Shown here: positions 8,483 to 16,943 of the stretch, piece by piece | Numbering within the stretch: position 1 is the first letter of the stretch | Layout of the letters: each line of letters starts with the position of its first letter | Assembly: GCA_937928555.1 (NCBI GenBank) | Contig: CALFWR010000155.1 | Coordinates: 1 to 36,092, forward strand | Reading direction: 5' to 3' | Length of the DNA: 36,092 nucleotides | Source of the DNA: an uncultured Pirellulaceae bacterium | Lineage (GTDB): Bacteria; Planctomycetota; Planctomycetia; Pirellulales; Pirellulaceae | The notes under the pieces: model-generated | Told to the model about the DNA's origin: nothing | Database searches by the model: none | Seen by the model: the letters and a program-made list of their open reading frames with translations, nothing else | Translations under genes and position numbers: made by a program

Positions 8483-10171
8483 ATGTACAAATTTCTTCTT
8501 TCGTGGCGCTACCTGCGTACACGATTCATTGCCTTGGCTTCGATCATCAGCGTAACGCTGGGCGTTGCAACGCTTATCGTGGTCAACAGCGTCATGTCGG
8601 GATTCGTCGACGAGATGAAAACGCGCCTGCACGGCGCGCTTTCTGACATCGAGATGTCCGCATCCCTGCTGAGCGAAATCAACTATCCCGATTACAACGT
8701 GGAAATCATCCGCGAATTGCTCAAGGATGACGTCGAAGAAGTCACCTGCGTCGTGCGAACCCCGGCACTGCTGGCATACAAATTCGCCGACCGCACCTTG
8801 ACGCAGCAGATCATGCTGGTGGGAATCGACGACAAAACCTTCGGCAAAGTCACTGATTTTAATCCCTATCTGCAACACGAGCGAAAACGACAGCAGTTCA
8901 GCTTCGACCTCGAAGAATCGGGCTATCCCGACACGATGGGCATTAGCGGTTGGGCTTACCGTCGCCAAAAAGAATCGCACAAACGGGAACTCGAAAGGCT
9001 CTACCAGGAACAATCCAACCGGGCTGTCCAACTGCAGAGCCAATTCCCACAGTCGTCTACCGAAATTGCCCAAACCAGCTACCTTCAGGAAACAACCGCA
9101 CCGCCAGCTGAAACTGACAAAGATGTTCAGTTGACCGATGGCGGTTTTCAGTTGGTCCCACTGCCCACTCGCAAAGCCGGCGACATCGAACAAGCCATGA
9201 AAAACAGAGGTTCGATCGAAAACGATGACTTCAAACTCGACGGGCACGATCCGCACGCTCACCTGCGAGCCAAAATCAATCCCGAAGACATGTTTGACCC
9301 CATGAAGGACCAATACACCGGCATTATCTTGGGCAAAGCCATCGTCACAAGGAAAGACTACGAGGGCAAAGAGCACTTTCTGATTCGGCCTGGCGACGAC
9401 GTTCAGATCATGCTGACAACGGTTGGCGATCAGCCCAAACCCGTTAGCGACGTTTGCACTCTGGTGGACTTTTATTCCAGCAACATGCACGAGTACGACT
9501 CGCAGTTTGCTTTTATGCCGCTGTCCGAATTACAAAGAACACGTGGAATGATCGACCCGATGACGCAGCAGGGTTCGGTTTCCACAATCCAGATCAAGCT
9601 TGCGGAAGGGGCCGACCTGAACGCGTGCCGCGACCAGTTGATGGCACGGTTTCCTCACGAAAAATACTTCTGCGAAATCAGAACCTGGCAGGACACACAG
9701 CGACCGCTGCTAAGTGCTGTCAACATGGAACTGACGATTCTTAACATTCTGCTGTTCCTGATCATCGCCGTTGCCGGATTCGGAATCCTTGCGACTTTCT
9801 TTATGATTGTCGTTGAGAAAACGCGGGACATTGGCATCCTCAAAGCCCTTGGGGCGCCCAGTCACGGCGTGATGTCGATCTTTTTGGGCTACGGTGTTTG
9901 CCTGGGGGCGGTAGGAACGGGCGCCGGGATCCTGCTGGGGCTGCTCTTTGTCAGCTACATCAACCAGATCGCCGCGTTCGTGCAAACGATCACCGGCAGG
10001 GAGATCTTTGACCCCACGATCTATTACTTCTCTGAAATTCCCACGATCGTCAGTCCACTCATGGTCGTCGGTGTTGCCTTGGGTGCGATCGCGATCGCCG
10101 TTATGGCTTCCGTTTTGCCAGCACTCCGCGCTGCCAGACTTCATCCTGTAGAGGCACTTCGCTATGAGTAA
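8483..10171 (+). CDS. LolC/LolE-type ABC transporter permease (FtsX/MacB fold)
   Basis: 562 residues. The start at ATG 8483 has AAGGATGG just upstream, and MYKFLLSWRYLRTRF leads straight into the first membrane helix (about 16-38). A long periplasmic domain (about 45-410) follows, with a Gln/Glu-rich possibly coiled insertion (RRQKESHKRELERLYQEQ) and a second FtsX-type core with three C-terminal helices (about 415-555). EKTRDIGILKALGA and ALRAARLHPVEALRYE are signatures of the lipoprotein-releasing LolC/E and MacB permease family. Paired with the ATPase gene that overlaps its end by eight bases, it most likely extracts lipoproteins or another hydrophobic substrate from the inner membrane. Confidence 0.88.
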   Translation: MYKFLLSWRYLRTRFIALASIISVTLGVATLIVVNSVMSGFVDEMKTRLHGALSDIEMSASLLSEINYPDYNVEIIRELLKDDVEEVTCVVRTPALLAYKFADRTLTQQIMLVGIDDKTFGKVTDFNPYLQHERKRQQFSFDLEESGYPDTMGISGWAYRRQKESHKRELERLYQEQSNRAVQLQSQFPQSSTEIAQTSYLQETTAPPAETDKDVQLTDGGFQLVPLPTRKAGDIEQAMKNRGSIENDDFKLDGHDPHAHLRAKINPEDMFDPMKDQYTGIILGKAIVTRKDYEGKEHFLIRPGDDVQIMLTTVGDQPKPVSDVCTLVDFYSSNMHEYDSQFAFMPLSELQRTRGMIDPMTQQGSVSTIQIKLAEGADLNACRDQLMARFPHEKYFCEIRTWQDTQRPLLSAVNMELTILNILLFLIIAVAGFGILATFFMIVVEKTRDIGILKALGAPSHGVMSIFLGYGVCLGAVGTGAGILLGLLFVSYINQIAAFVQTITGREIFDPTIYYFSEIPTIVSPLMVVGVALGAIAIAVMASVLPALRAARLHPVEALRYE

Positions 10172-10949
10172 ATTCTCGATGGCCGCACAACAAGCGGCTT
10201 CCAATGCCCAGTCCAATGCCCAGTCCGATGCCAGCCGACCGCCGCTGAGCGTCGTCCGCAAGACCGCGATGGCAACGCATGGACTGAAGAAAAGCTACCA
10301 CAAGGGCAAACTCGAAGTCCCTGTCCTTAAAGGGGTGGACATCGAAATCGAAGAAGCCCGCTTCACCACTATCGTCGGTCAGAGCGGGTCCGGCAAAAGC
10401 ACATTACTGCACCTGCTGGCCACCCTTGATGCGCCAGACGATGGCGAAATTCACTACAACGACCAGCGAATCGACAATTTGCCAGCCAGAAAAAAAGAGA
10501 CGTTACGCAACCAAGAATTTGGGCTGATTTTTCAGTTCTATCATCTGCTTCCCGAGCTCACGACCCTGGAAAATGTGCTGGTGCCACGCATGGTTCAGGA
10601 TGGAGTCTTTCGCTATCTGGGCAATCGACGCAAATATCGCCAAACGGCGACAGAGATTCTGGAACTCGTCGGGCTGGGCCACCGTTTAACGCACAAGCCG
10701 TCGGAGCTTTCCGGTGGCGAGATGCAACGAACAGCGATTGCTCGAGCCCTGATCTCCAATCCGCGGGTTCTGCTGGCAGATGAACCGACCGGTAACCTCG
10801 ACGAAGAAAACGGCTCCGAAGTCATGAATACTTTGCAGCTTCTGCGTCGGGAAAAGAACCTGACCATCGTGATGGTGACTCACGACGCCGGGATGGCACG
10901 CGATTCCGATCAGATCATTCGCCTGGTCAACGGCAAAGTCGCCAGCTAA
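10164..10949 (+). CDS. LolD-type ABC transporter ATP-binding protein
   Basis: 261 residues. Walker A is GQSGSGKST (72-80), the signature LSGGEMQR lies around 182 and Walker B VLLADEPTGNLD around 200, followed by a His switch (MVTHDAG), as in the LolD/MacB ATPase group. It has a 35-residue Ala/Ser/Gln-rich N-terminal extension containing a repeated SNAQ segment (DNA CCAATGCCCAGT twice), so a later Met (MATHGLKKSYHKG) is a possible alternative start. The ATG overlaps the end of the permease gene (ATGAGTAA), implying coupled synthesis of a two-component exporter. Confidence 0.93.
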   Translation: MSKFSMAAQQAASNAQSNAQSDASRPPLSVVRKTAMATHGLKKSYHKGKLEVPVLKGVDIEIEEARFTTIVGQSGSGKSTLLHLLATLDAPDDGEIHYNDQRIDNLPARKKETLRNQEFGLIFQFYHLLPELTTLENVLVPRMVQDGVFRYLGNRRKYRQTATEILELVGLGHRLTHKPSELSGGEMQRTAIARALISNPRVLLADEPTGNLDEENGSEVMNTLQLLRREKNLTIVMVTHDAGMARDSDQIIRLVNGKVAS

Positions 10950-11289
10950 GCTCGTTACCGCTGAACGCTGGGCCCAATAAAATCGATCGTGCCCCGATGG
11001 CTAGTTGGTGGGAGATGCGCGATCGCCAGCGGTGACGAACCTCAATACGGCAACGCCCCTTCGCATCAAAAACCGCCATAAGATCGCGGTTTTTCGCTAG
11101 CGTTTCGCGACTCAAACACGTGACCTTGCAATCTGCAATTCCGTTTCATTCCTTTTTTGCCGGAAAAACGGAACAGCCACAATCTTCGCTAAATTCCCTA
11201 CAGCTTAAATGGCGATTGAGTCATTGGAACGCTGGGGTAGTGCCCCATCTGCCTTGCCGCAGTGTTTCTGACAACTTCAGGGGAAAACC
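10950..11289. other. Intergenic region before the envelope operon
   Basis: 340 bases with no credible gene. It contains one terminator-like hairpin (11068-11094, listed separately). The stretch 11150-11215 is A/T-richer and probably holds the promoter for the gene at 11290, but no clear -35/-10 pair could be assigned. Confidence 0.5.
11068..11094. terminator. Probable bidirectional rho-independent terminator
   Basis: AAAAACCGC (11068-11076) pairs with GCGGTTTTT (11086-11094) across a nine-base loop. The A-tract and T-tract make it usable on either strand. It lies about 120 bases after the ABC transporter operon. Confidence 0.6.
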
Positions 11290-12504
11290 ATGACAAGCGA
11301 AGTCTACAACAGGCGAATCCTGAGCAGTTTGATGTTGGCAGTTGCCATCACCTCTCTGACTTATACCGGATGCAGCCAGCCCATTCGGCGACTTGGCATT
11401 ATCGATGAGCTCGCGATCTCGTACCGTGATCAGGTTTGGGCTCGTCGTGCCTACAACCTCCGTTTCGCAAACTGCAACCGTCAGTTCGAAAGCCATTTTG
11501 AAAATGGTTTTTGTGCGGGCTATTCGGACGTTTGCAACGGCGGCGACGGATTTGTTCCGGCTCTTCCACCGGACGAGTACCGCGGATTCGAGTACCAGTG
11601 TGCCGAAGGCTCCAACTGCATCGACGCATGGTTCGACGGTTACCCCGCTGGTGTTGCTGCTGCTCGTGAAGAGCGAGTCGGCAAGTACCACGAAGTTCGC
11701 ACCTCGAACATGATCGACCGGGCCATCTCCCAGCAGAAAGCACCGAACAAGCTTCCCGCTGACGTACCGGTCACCAAACCGAACGCGAACCTGATCCCAC
11801 CAACTGCAACCGCCAAACGACTCGGGCCTCTGCCGAAGTCCGTTAAAGCGACGTCGGTTCTGCCGAAGATGAGCGAACGTGTCTTTGGCACCAGTCAGCC
11901 TGTTTCAGTTGCTAGGAATGGCGCTTCGAGGCTGACACCGTCAACGCCACGTGTTGCCCAATCGACGCTTCCGCTGTCAGCACAGAACGCAACTCGCAAT
12001 GCACCGCCTGTTCCGCTGCAACCGGTCAGGAAAGCAACAGAAACTGCTCCCCAGCCTGTTCGGACTCCCGCACCGGCAACCGGTTCGAGCACCAAACCCT
12101 CAACCTCGCCACAGCCATCGGCTTCCAGTGCCCCTCCGATTATCACTGCCCATAGAAATCGCCGGGTTGCCAGACCGCAGGCTCCACTGGAACCCGGGAC
12201 AGCTTTGATCGCGTCGAGCAACTCGTTTACTCCACCGATCATCCGTCGTGGCAAGCCACAGATTGAAACGCAAGCCATCCCTGCTGTTCAGTCGATCCAA
12301 CCGGTTTCGCACGGCACAGAACTTCCGCCGACCTACCGCGGCCAGAAGATGGACACGTCGGCTCGAGCATTGCTTCCGCCAATCATTCGCGGAAACAAAA
12401 TCGATCCCTCTGCAACAGTCACCGAAGCAGAAACGTCGGCACCACTTTACTACTCAAGCCGAACTGCACGTCAACAGTCCACTTCTGGATCACAGACGCG
12501 ATGA
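11290..12504 (+). CDS. Exported proline-rich lipoprotein, function unknown
   Basis: 404 residues. The N-terminus (LSSLMLAVAITSLTYTGCSQ) is a signal peptide with a probable lipidated Cys28, though the lipobox Thr-Tyr-Thr-Gly-Cys is atypical. Residues about 35-130 form a compact Cys-containing domain (FANCNRQF, FCAGYSDVCNGGDGF, YQCAEGSNC), with four or more Cys that may form disulfides. It is followed by a long low-complexity Pro/Thr/Ser/Ala region to the end, with repeated PPII-R-G segments (PPIIRRGKPQ, PPIIRGNKID). I recognise no family. AGGGG precedes the ATG at a short distance. The stop overlaps an ATG of the downstream polysaccharide-export gene frame, so a role in cell-envelope or exopolysaccharide assembly is inferred from context only. 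Confidence 0.75.
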   Translation: MTSEVYNRRILSSLMLAVAITSLTYTGCSQPIRRLGIIDELAISYRDQVWARRAYNLRFANCNRQFESHFENGFCAGYSDVCNGGDGFVPALPPDEYRGFEYQCAEGSNCIDAWFDGYPAGVAAAREERVGKYHEVRTSNMIDRAISQQKAPNKLPADVPVTKPNANLIPPTATAKRLGPLPKSVKATSVLPKMSERVFGTSQPVSVARNGASRLTPSTPRVAQSTLPLSAQNATRNAPPVPLQPVRKATETAPQPVRTPAPATGSSTKPSTSPQPSASSAPPIITAHRNRRVARPQAPLEPGTALIASSNSFTPPIIRRGKPQIETQAIPAVQSIQPVSHGTELPPTYRGQKMDTSARALLPPIIRGNKIDPSATVTEAETSAPLYYSSRTARQQSTSGSQTR

Positions 12505-12544
12505 CACGAAACTTCGACCCTACAACGAATTCAAATTCTCACGA

Positions 12545-12560
12545 GGCCGCACGTGCGGCC
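12545..12560. promoter_or_regulatory. 16-bp perfect palindrome upstream of a ribosome-binding site
   Basis: GGCCGCACGTGCGGCC is a perfect palindrome ending three bases before the AAGGAG (12564-12569) of the export gene. It could be a protein-binding operator or an mRNA hairpin that tunes translation of the second gene relative to the first. Confidence 0.35.
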
Positions 12561-12575
12561 GCCAAGGAGTTCAAA

Positions 12576-13904
12576 ATGGTGAATCGCCAAACCGAATCCG
12601 CCCTTTGCAGCAACGGAACACGCATGCTTGTCATGATGACCTTGCTCGCCAGCCTTTCCTTTACCGGATGCACGGCGTTATTTTCGCCAATCGATACCAT
12701 CCCGGCTGAGAGGGTCCCGCGACAATTCCTCGCCGAACCGCAAGCCAACAAGGTAGCGATTGACTTTGCCCGCCTTCGCCAGGACAAACCCGAGTTCTAT
12801 ACGCTCGACGCCGACGACGTGCTCGGAGTGTTCATTGAAGGCGTTCTTGGCGAATTCAATTCGGCACCTCCGGTCCAATTCCCCGATCCCAACAGTGACC
12901 TTCCGCCGGCGATCGGTTTTCCGATCCCTGTCCGCGAAGACGGCACGCTGTCGCTGCCATTGGTACCACCGATTCCAGTACGCGGCCTGACGGTTCAGCA
13001 AGCCGAAGCACTGATCACTCGTGCTTACCGTCAGGGTGGCAATCCGATTCTGATCGAAAAAGGTCGAATCATCGTCACACTGTTCCGCAAACGAACCAAG
13101 CGTGTGTTTATTGTTCGCCAGGATAACTCGTTGGCCTCACGAGGTTCGCAGTTCCAGGGACAAGCCCGTGGTGCTGCTGTTACTGACCGAAGTGACCTTT
13201 CGAGTCGCGGCTTTGTTCTGAACCTGCCTGCCGGTGAGAACGACGTCTTTACGGCTCTCTCGCAAACAGGTGGTATCCCGGGTTTGAACGCGAAACCGGA
13301 AGTCCGCTTGCTACGCGGAAACCGCCTCGCGACCGCACAGCGTGACGCTCAGTTGGCCGAGTTCTACCGAACCAATCGTCCTGACGAGTTCCCGTTTGGC
13401 GTGGTTCCAACGGTTCCCGATGAAACCAACACACTGCGAATTCCTCTGCGACTGAGCCCCGGTGAAATTCCGAACTTCCGCGAAGAAGACATCATTCTTC
13501 TCGATGGCGACATTGTCTACGTCGACTCTCGCGAAACGGACGTTTACTACACTGGCGGCCTGCTACAGGCCGGCGAATTCCCTCTTCCACGTGACTACGA
13601 TCTGGACGTCCTGTCCGCGATCTCGCTGGGAGGAACCGGAATCGGAACAGGTCGACAAACGGGCCTTCTTGGCGGAGCGGTCCAGCAAACGCAGCCAACG
13701 GAACTGATCGTTCTTCGCCGAATTCCTGGCGACCGCCAACTGGCGATTCGCATCGACCTCAATGACGCCATCAACGATCCGCAGCAACGGCTGCTGGTCA
13801 AAGCCGGCGACACATTGTTGCTACGATTCAAACCACAGGAAGAACTCCTGAACTTTGCCTCCGCAACGTTCTTCACATTCGGATTGGGACAGCTGTTCCG
13901 CTAG
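12576..13904 (+). CDS. Polysaccharide biosynthesis/export lipoprotein (Wza-like)
   Basis: 442 residues from ATG 12576, chosen because a strong AAGGAG sits six bases upstream and the protein then begins close to a lipoprotein signal (MLVMMTLLASLSFTGC). An ATG at 12501, overlapping the previous stop, is the alternative. After the signal comes the Poly_export domain (YTLDADDVLGVFIEGVLGE..., VREDGTLSLPLVPPIPVRGLTVQQAEALI) and then SLBB-like segments (GENDVFTALSQTGGIPG; YYTGGLLQAGEFPLPRDYDLDVLSAISLGGTG). Such proteins form the outer-membrane exit of capsule or exopolysaccharide machines. No glycosyltransferases or Wzc kinase are nearby in this window. A strong terminator follows. Confidence 0.9.
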   Translation: MVNRQTESALCSNGTRMLVMMTLLASLSFTGCTALFSPIDTIPAERVPRQFLAEPQANKVAIDFARLRQDKPEFYTLDADDVLGVFIEGVLGEFNSAPPVQFPDPNSDLPPAIGFPIPVREDGTLSLPLVPPIPVRGLTVQQAEALITRAYRQGGNPILIEKGRIIVTLFRKRTKRVFIVRQDNSLASRGSQFQGQARGAAVTDRSDLSSRGFVLNLPAGENDVFTALSQTGGIPGLNAKPEVRLLRGNRLATAQRDAQLAEFYRTNRPDEFPFGVVPTVPDETNTLRIPLRLSPGEIPNFREEDIILLDGDIVYVDSRETDVYYTGGLLQAGEFPLPRDYDLDVLSAISLGGTGIGTGRQTGLLGGAVQQTQPTELIVLRRIPGDRQLAIRIDLNDAINDPQQRLLVKAGDTLLLRFKPQEELLNFASATFFTFGLGQLFR

Positions 13905-13925
13905 AATAAGCCAGACAACCACAAA

Positions 13926-13960
13926 GGGCCGCAGCATTCATTTGCTGCGGCCCTTTTTTT
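13926..13960 (+). terminator. Strong rho-independent terminator
   Basis: GGGCCGCAGC (13926-13935) pairs perfectly with GCTGCGGCCC (13944-13953) across eight bases, followed by seven T. It ends the envelope operon, 22 bases after its last stop codon. Confidence 0.95.
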
Positions 13961-13995
13961 GATGGGAGGTTATTGTGTGCTGGAAAAAGTGCAAA

Positions 13996-14019
13996 AGCAC
14001 CCCATGAAGGATTCGAACC
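13996..14019. other. Left attachment site core (attL)
   Basis: AGCACCCCATGAAGGATTCG and the next four bases are identical to 23002-23025. The sequence is the antisense of a tRNA T-arm and acceptor stem, a classical tyrosine-integrase target. No 5' tRNA half accompanies this copy. Confidence 0.85.
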
Positions 14020-14203
14020 AACCCAAGATTCCCAAGGGAAAAAAGACGTTTCTGGTTTTGGTGGTGCAGGGGGTGGTGCAGAGACCGTCAAAACAGAGCT
14101 CGAAAGGCGTCTTCTAAGCCTGTTTCGTCAACTGCCCGAGGACGAACAGCGACGACTGATTGAAGAACTCGAAACGCTCCAATTCCCTTCCGGGAAGCCC
14201 TAG
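14020..14203 (+). pseudogene. Stranded C-terminal tail of the element integrase
   Basis: The frame running through the left att core reads ...PHEGFEP, exactly as the integrase does at the right core, then continues for 60 residues (TQDSQGKKDVSG ... LPEDEQRRLIEELETL ... SGKP) to the TAG at 14201. It has a Gly/Ala-rich stretch (GGAGGGA) and an amphipathic Leu/Glu/Arg helix. If the two cores are joined in the excised circle, this becomes the natural end of the integrase (412 + 60 = 472 residues). In the integrated state it has no good start; a TTG at 13973 has a ribosome-binding-like GGGAGG only three bases away. The general pattern, a Gly-rich segment followed by an LP-E helix, resembles tails I recall from planctomycete integrases. 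Confidence 0.65.
14061..14080 (+). repeat. GTGGTGCA repeat pair, left arm-type site candidate
   Basis: Two GTGGTGCA octamers (14061-14068 and 14073-14080) in a 20-mer identical to 22872-22891 near the right end. Their placement 42 bases inside the left core is typical of integrase arm-binding sites. Confidence 0.5.
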
Positions 14204-14285
14204 GTTCGTTTCCTGCAGACCAAGCCGATTGCCTTTCATGCGCAACGAGTGGACGAACCCCATCAAACGCACCTGCCCGTATTGC

Positions 14286-15857
14286 CTATTGCCAAGACTT
14301 AATGCATTCGTAGATCTTCTTGACCTCACATTCCAAACCGTGATTGAATTCAGAGAGCTTTTTGTCTCCACCCCAAGAGTGAATACGTCTTCTTGCTTGT
14401 TCCATCTTATTTTTTAGGGTTATCTTAAGGCTGGCATCGTCCATGTATGACTCTATGGTTCGAGAGTCTGTATCCCCTTTTCTGAACCAAAATCCATACT
14501 TGAATCCCTGCTTTGCATGTTTCTCTTGTTCCAGCAACATTGCATCTTTTGCGTCCTCAAAAGTCGCGTAGCTGTCAACTTCGTCCTGCTCATTCCGAAA
14601 CGCATCGCTGTCCATCACCAAGAATGCATTTCGGCTAACGCGCAGCATCGAGAACAGCTTCTCAACTGATTCTTCTACCGATACCTTCGCACTGAAAAAG
14701 TAATAGCGTAGGCATCCGCCCGCCGTCATTTGAAAGGCAAAATCGTGGTGCCGCCTGAATATCGGAAGTCCTTTTTCAACCGCGTACATCTCAAGCCATT
14801 TTTGGATATAGAGGGCGTCCGACGGTCCCTCCACCCAGATTATTCCGTTGCATTGCAATAGGTCAGCACCCAATGCTCCAAGTTCGTCCAACAAAGAGTG
14901 GCCGCCATCCCACACCTGTTCGACCCTTGTCGTGAGTCGAAAAGTAGGCTGTCGCTTGTGGACAAGCTGCCCGTCGTCGTATTGAAACTCAGTGTGCTCC
15001 ACGTCTTTTTCATAAAACCTGTAAATCGCCGCATCAGGCTGTAACGACAGAAAGCAGTTTATGAAGACGCTGGAATGAGAAGCGATAAAAAATTGATTGA
15101 AGGACATTGCCTCGTTCGGTCGCTTCTGAAAGCCGCATGATTTCAACTGATTGGAAAAGAACCCGTCAATCTTCTTGCAGCAGATCTCCTTCGTAAAACA
15201 GCAGCTATTCTGATTCGCAGTGCTAATCAACCAGACCAAGACGTCAAACAGCCGGCGAATTGATTTCGGTTCTAGGTGCCGTTCTGGTTCGTCAAAAAAA
15301 ACCACCTCGCTCCCCGGATTGGAGAAAAGCCCGAGGAACAGCTTTATCAATGAGAAGGCTGAGGAGGGCAGCGTGTTTGTGTCATTAGTCCAATCGTAGT
15401 AGGTGAATTGATCACGTTCCCGCTTGAAACTTCCGTCGTCAAATCGGTATTGATCCTTCAGAACATAGCTGACTACAAACTGCAAAAGGACTTGATCGCA
15501 ATACTCAAGCTGGACAAGTTGTTCTGTCGGGTCCGTTATGGAATAGTCCACCATCAGAAGTTCGTCAGGGTAACTGCTGTCGACACTTTCAAAATCGACA
15601 GCAGAGTATTCGAATGACTTGTCTGGCTGCTCAAATTCGACTCTCAGAAAACGCTCCATCTTGAAGTCTCGAGACTCCCGGTTTTGGACGTCTCTGTAAT
15701 CGAGCTTCTGTTTTGGCAATGTGGAAAGAAGTTGCATTGCATTTGTTTTGCCGATGCCATTTTGACCAATGAATAGGTTGAGTAATCCAAAACCTTCGAA
15801 TTCGCATTTGTCACAAAATGCCTGAATTCCTTGAACTGACATGCTCTTGATTTTCAT
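14286..15857 (-). CDS. OLD-family ATPase/TOPRIM nuclease, probable anti-phage protein
   Basis: 523 residues from ATG 15857, which has TAGGGA just upstream and starts the ABC-type ATPase domain (MKIKSMSVQGIQAFCDKCEF). Walker A is GQNGIGKT (31-38), Walker B VVFFDEPERHLEP (about 184-196) and the switch His is in FFIASHSS (about 257). A C-terminal TOPRIM domain shows WVEGPSD (Glu about 341), FLVMDSDA (about 414) and an ESYMDD segment typical of OLD nucleases. This AAA-plus-TOPRIM order is that of OLD/GajA-like proteins, which cut DNA upon phage infection. No UvrD-type helicase is adjacent, so a stand-alone class 1 OLD is likelier than Gabija. The ABC signature is degenerate (LPSSAFSLIK). By eye the gene is A/T-richer than its host flanks, consistent with acquisition. 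Confidence 0.85.
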   Translation of the reverse strand: MKIKSMSVQGIQAFCDKCEFEGFGLLNLFIGQNGIGKTNAMQLLSTLPKQKLDYRDVQNRESRDFKMERFLRVEFEQPDKSFEYSAVDFESVDSSYPDELLMVDYSITDPTEQLVQLEYCDQVLLQFVVSYVLKDQYRFDDGSFKRERDQFTYYDWTNDTNTLPSSAFSLIKLFLGLFSNPGSEVVFFDEPERHLEPKSIRRLFDVLVWLISTANQNSCCFTKEICCKKIDGFFSNQLKSCGFQKRPNEAMSFNQFFIASHSSVFINCFLSLQPDAAIYRFYEKDVEHTEFQYDDGQLVHKRQPTFRLTTRVEQVWDGGHSLLDELGALGADLLQCNGIIWVEGPSDALYIQKWLEMYAVEKGLPIFRRHHDFAFQMTAGGCLRYYFFSAKVSVEESVEKLFSMLRVSRNAFLVMDSDAFRNEQDEVDSYATFEDAKDAMLLEQEKHAKQGFKYGFWFRKGDTDSRTIESYMDDASLKITLKNKMEQARRRIHSWGGDKKLSEFNHGLECEVKKIYECIKSWQ

Positions 15858-15864
15858 TGGTTCC

Positions 15865-16506
15865 CTAGTTCTTCTTTCTAAATTCCCAAGGTGGAATCGG
15901 ATCAGGGTCGGCCCACAAGCCAACCTTCGACGCGCGGGCCTGCTGCTCTAGCAAGCCTAGTGTTTCCGATTTTGAGTACCGGTCGAATTCCCACGCCAGC
16001 CCGGCTCGGACCATGGCATCCCCAACATCCTCACCCAACACGTAGACGAATCCAATGATGCGTCCCCATCGATCAACGTCTATTTGGAATACGCAGATAT
16101 CGCGATTGAAAACCATGGCCGCCAGGGCTTCTCTTGATTTTTCGGCGTATGCTTGCCCGCTTCTTTTCTTGGGAGCATCAATCGCGGCCAATCTAACCCG
16201 GCGCTCTTCGTTGCTGTCGCCATTGGTGACCAATACCTTGATCGTATCGCCATCAGTGACGCCAACGACTTTCCCGTAGAACGTCTGAACGATGTTTTCA
16301 CCATGGATGACATGCGTAGTGGTTGTCGGTGGCAACACGCTTGCAGTCGGCTGCGCTTCCTCCAGCTCTTTGGTGGGCTGTTCGCCAACCTTCTCGACCT
16401 TCTCAATGGTCTCTAGTTGTTTGGCTTGTCGCTCCGTCTCTCCACATCCAGAAAATCCGATAACGCAAGCAAGAACGGTCAGGATTGAAGTCTTCATATG
16501 CGCCAT
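15865..16506 (-). CDS. SNase-like (thermonuclease-fold) lipoprotein
   Basis: 213 residues from ATG 16506 (MAHMKTSILTVLACV), with GAAG upstream; Met4 could also serve. The signal peptide ends in a lipobox (IGFSGC, Cys21), then a Glu/Lys/Thr-rich spacer (about 25-70) and an SNase domain (about 75-205). Conserved are DGDT (85-88), Arg105 and Asp110 (VRLAAIDAP) and Arg149 (DRWGR), equivalent to staphylococcal Asp21, Arg35, Asp40 and Arg87. However, the catalytic Glu43 position is Lys113 (DAPKK instead of DAPE), so hydrolysis may be lost or altered. It is predicted to sit outside the inner membrane. It lies seven bases upstream of the OLD-type gene, so the two are almost certainly co-transcribed. 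Confidence 0.85.
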   Translation of the reverse strand: MAHMKTSILTVLACVIGFSGCGETERQAKQLETIEKVEKVGEQPTKELEEAQPTASVLPPTTTTHVIHGENIVQTFYGKVVGVTDGDTIKVLVTNGDSNEERRVRLAAIDAPKKRSGQAYAEKSREALAAMVFNRDICVFQIDVDRWGRIIGFVYVLGEDVGDAMVRAGLAWEFDRYSKSETLGLLEQQARASKVGLWADPDPIPPWEFRKKN

Positions 16507-16943
16507 TTTTTCTTCAGTTCGATCGAGGGGGCCTATTGGTGGGCGTAGCCCGTATCGAAGGCTTTTTTCTAGCTGGGGGGCAAAAAATCTGAGTGACACA
16601 TGACACATCAGAATGGTTGCAGTGGATGCCATTTTCTGCGGAGGTGATAAAATCGTCTAGGTTCCTCTGAGGCGGTAGCGTCCCCAAGAGAGGTAAAAAA
16701 GGCCGCTGAACCCCGCACACAGAGTCCGGCGCAAACCGGGAAAGTTTTGAGCGACACGTAAGATGTAGGGTTGCCCGTCCATTTCGATGGCAGATGGTGG
16801 CAGACGAAACAGGCTTTTCAGGCCGGTAGGGAAACAAAAGGTACTTCGCTGGTTTGATACCGAATTAAGACCGCTGGGCGAACACCCGCGGCGCACAAAC
16901 TGATCGTACTCGTAAGCCCTTTGGGGTAGGGGGCCCGTCTGCC
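16507..16943. other. Intergenic region inside the element
   Basis: About 440 bases between the divergent SNase-like gene and the 101-residue gene, with no convincing frame. It should hold promoters for both directions, but none could be assigned. A distant 8-bp inverted pair (GGCAGACG 16799-16806, CGTCTGCC 16936-16943) is present, and the run GGGGTAGGGGGCCC sits just before the start at 16944. Confidence 0.45.

Noticed and set aside
13973-14203. Independent 76-residue gene at the left end of the element
   Set aside because: The only start is a TTG with poor spacing, and the first part reads host DNA and the tRNA-derived core; it is better explained as the displaced integrase tail.
14286-16506. 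Gabija or PARIS defence system
   Set aside because: No UvrD-like helicase (GajB) and no separate DUF4435 gene is adjacent; the ATPase and TOPRIM are in one protein and its only neighbour is an SNase-like lipoprotein.
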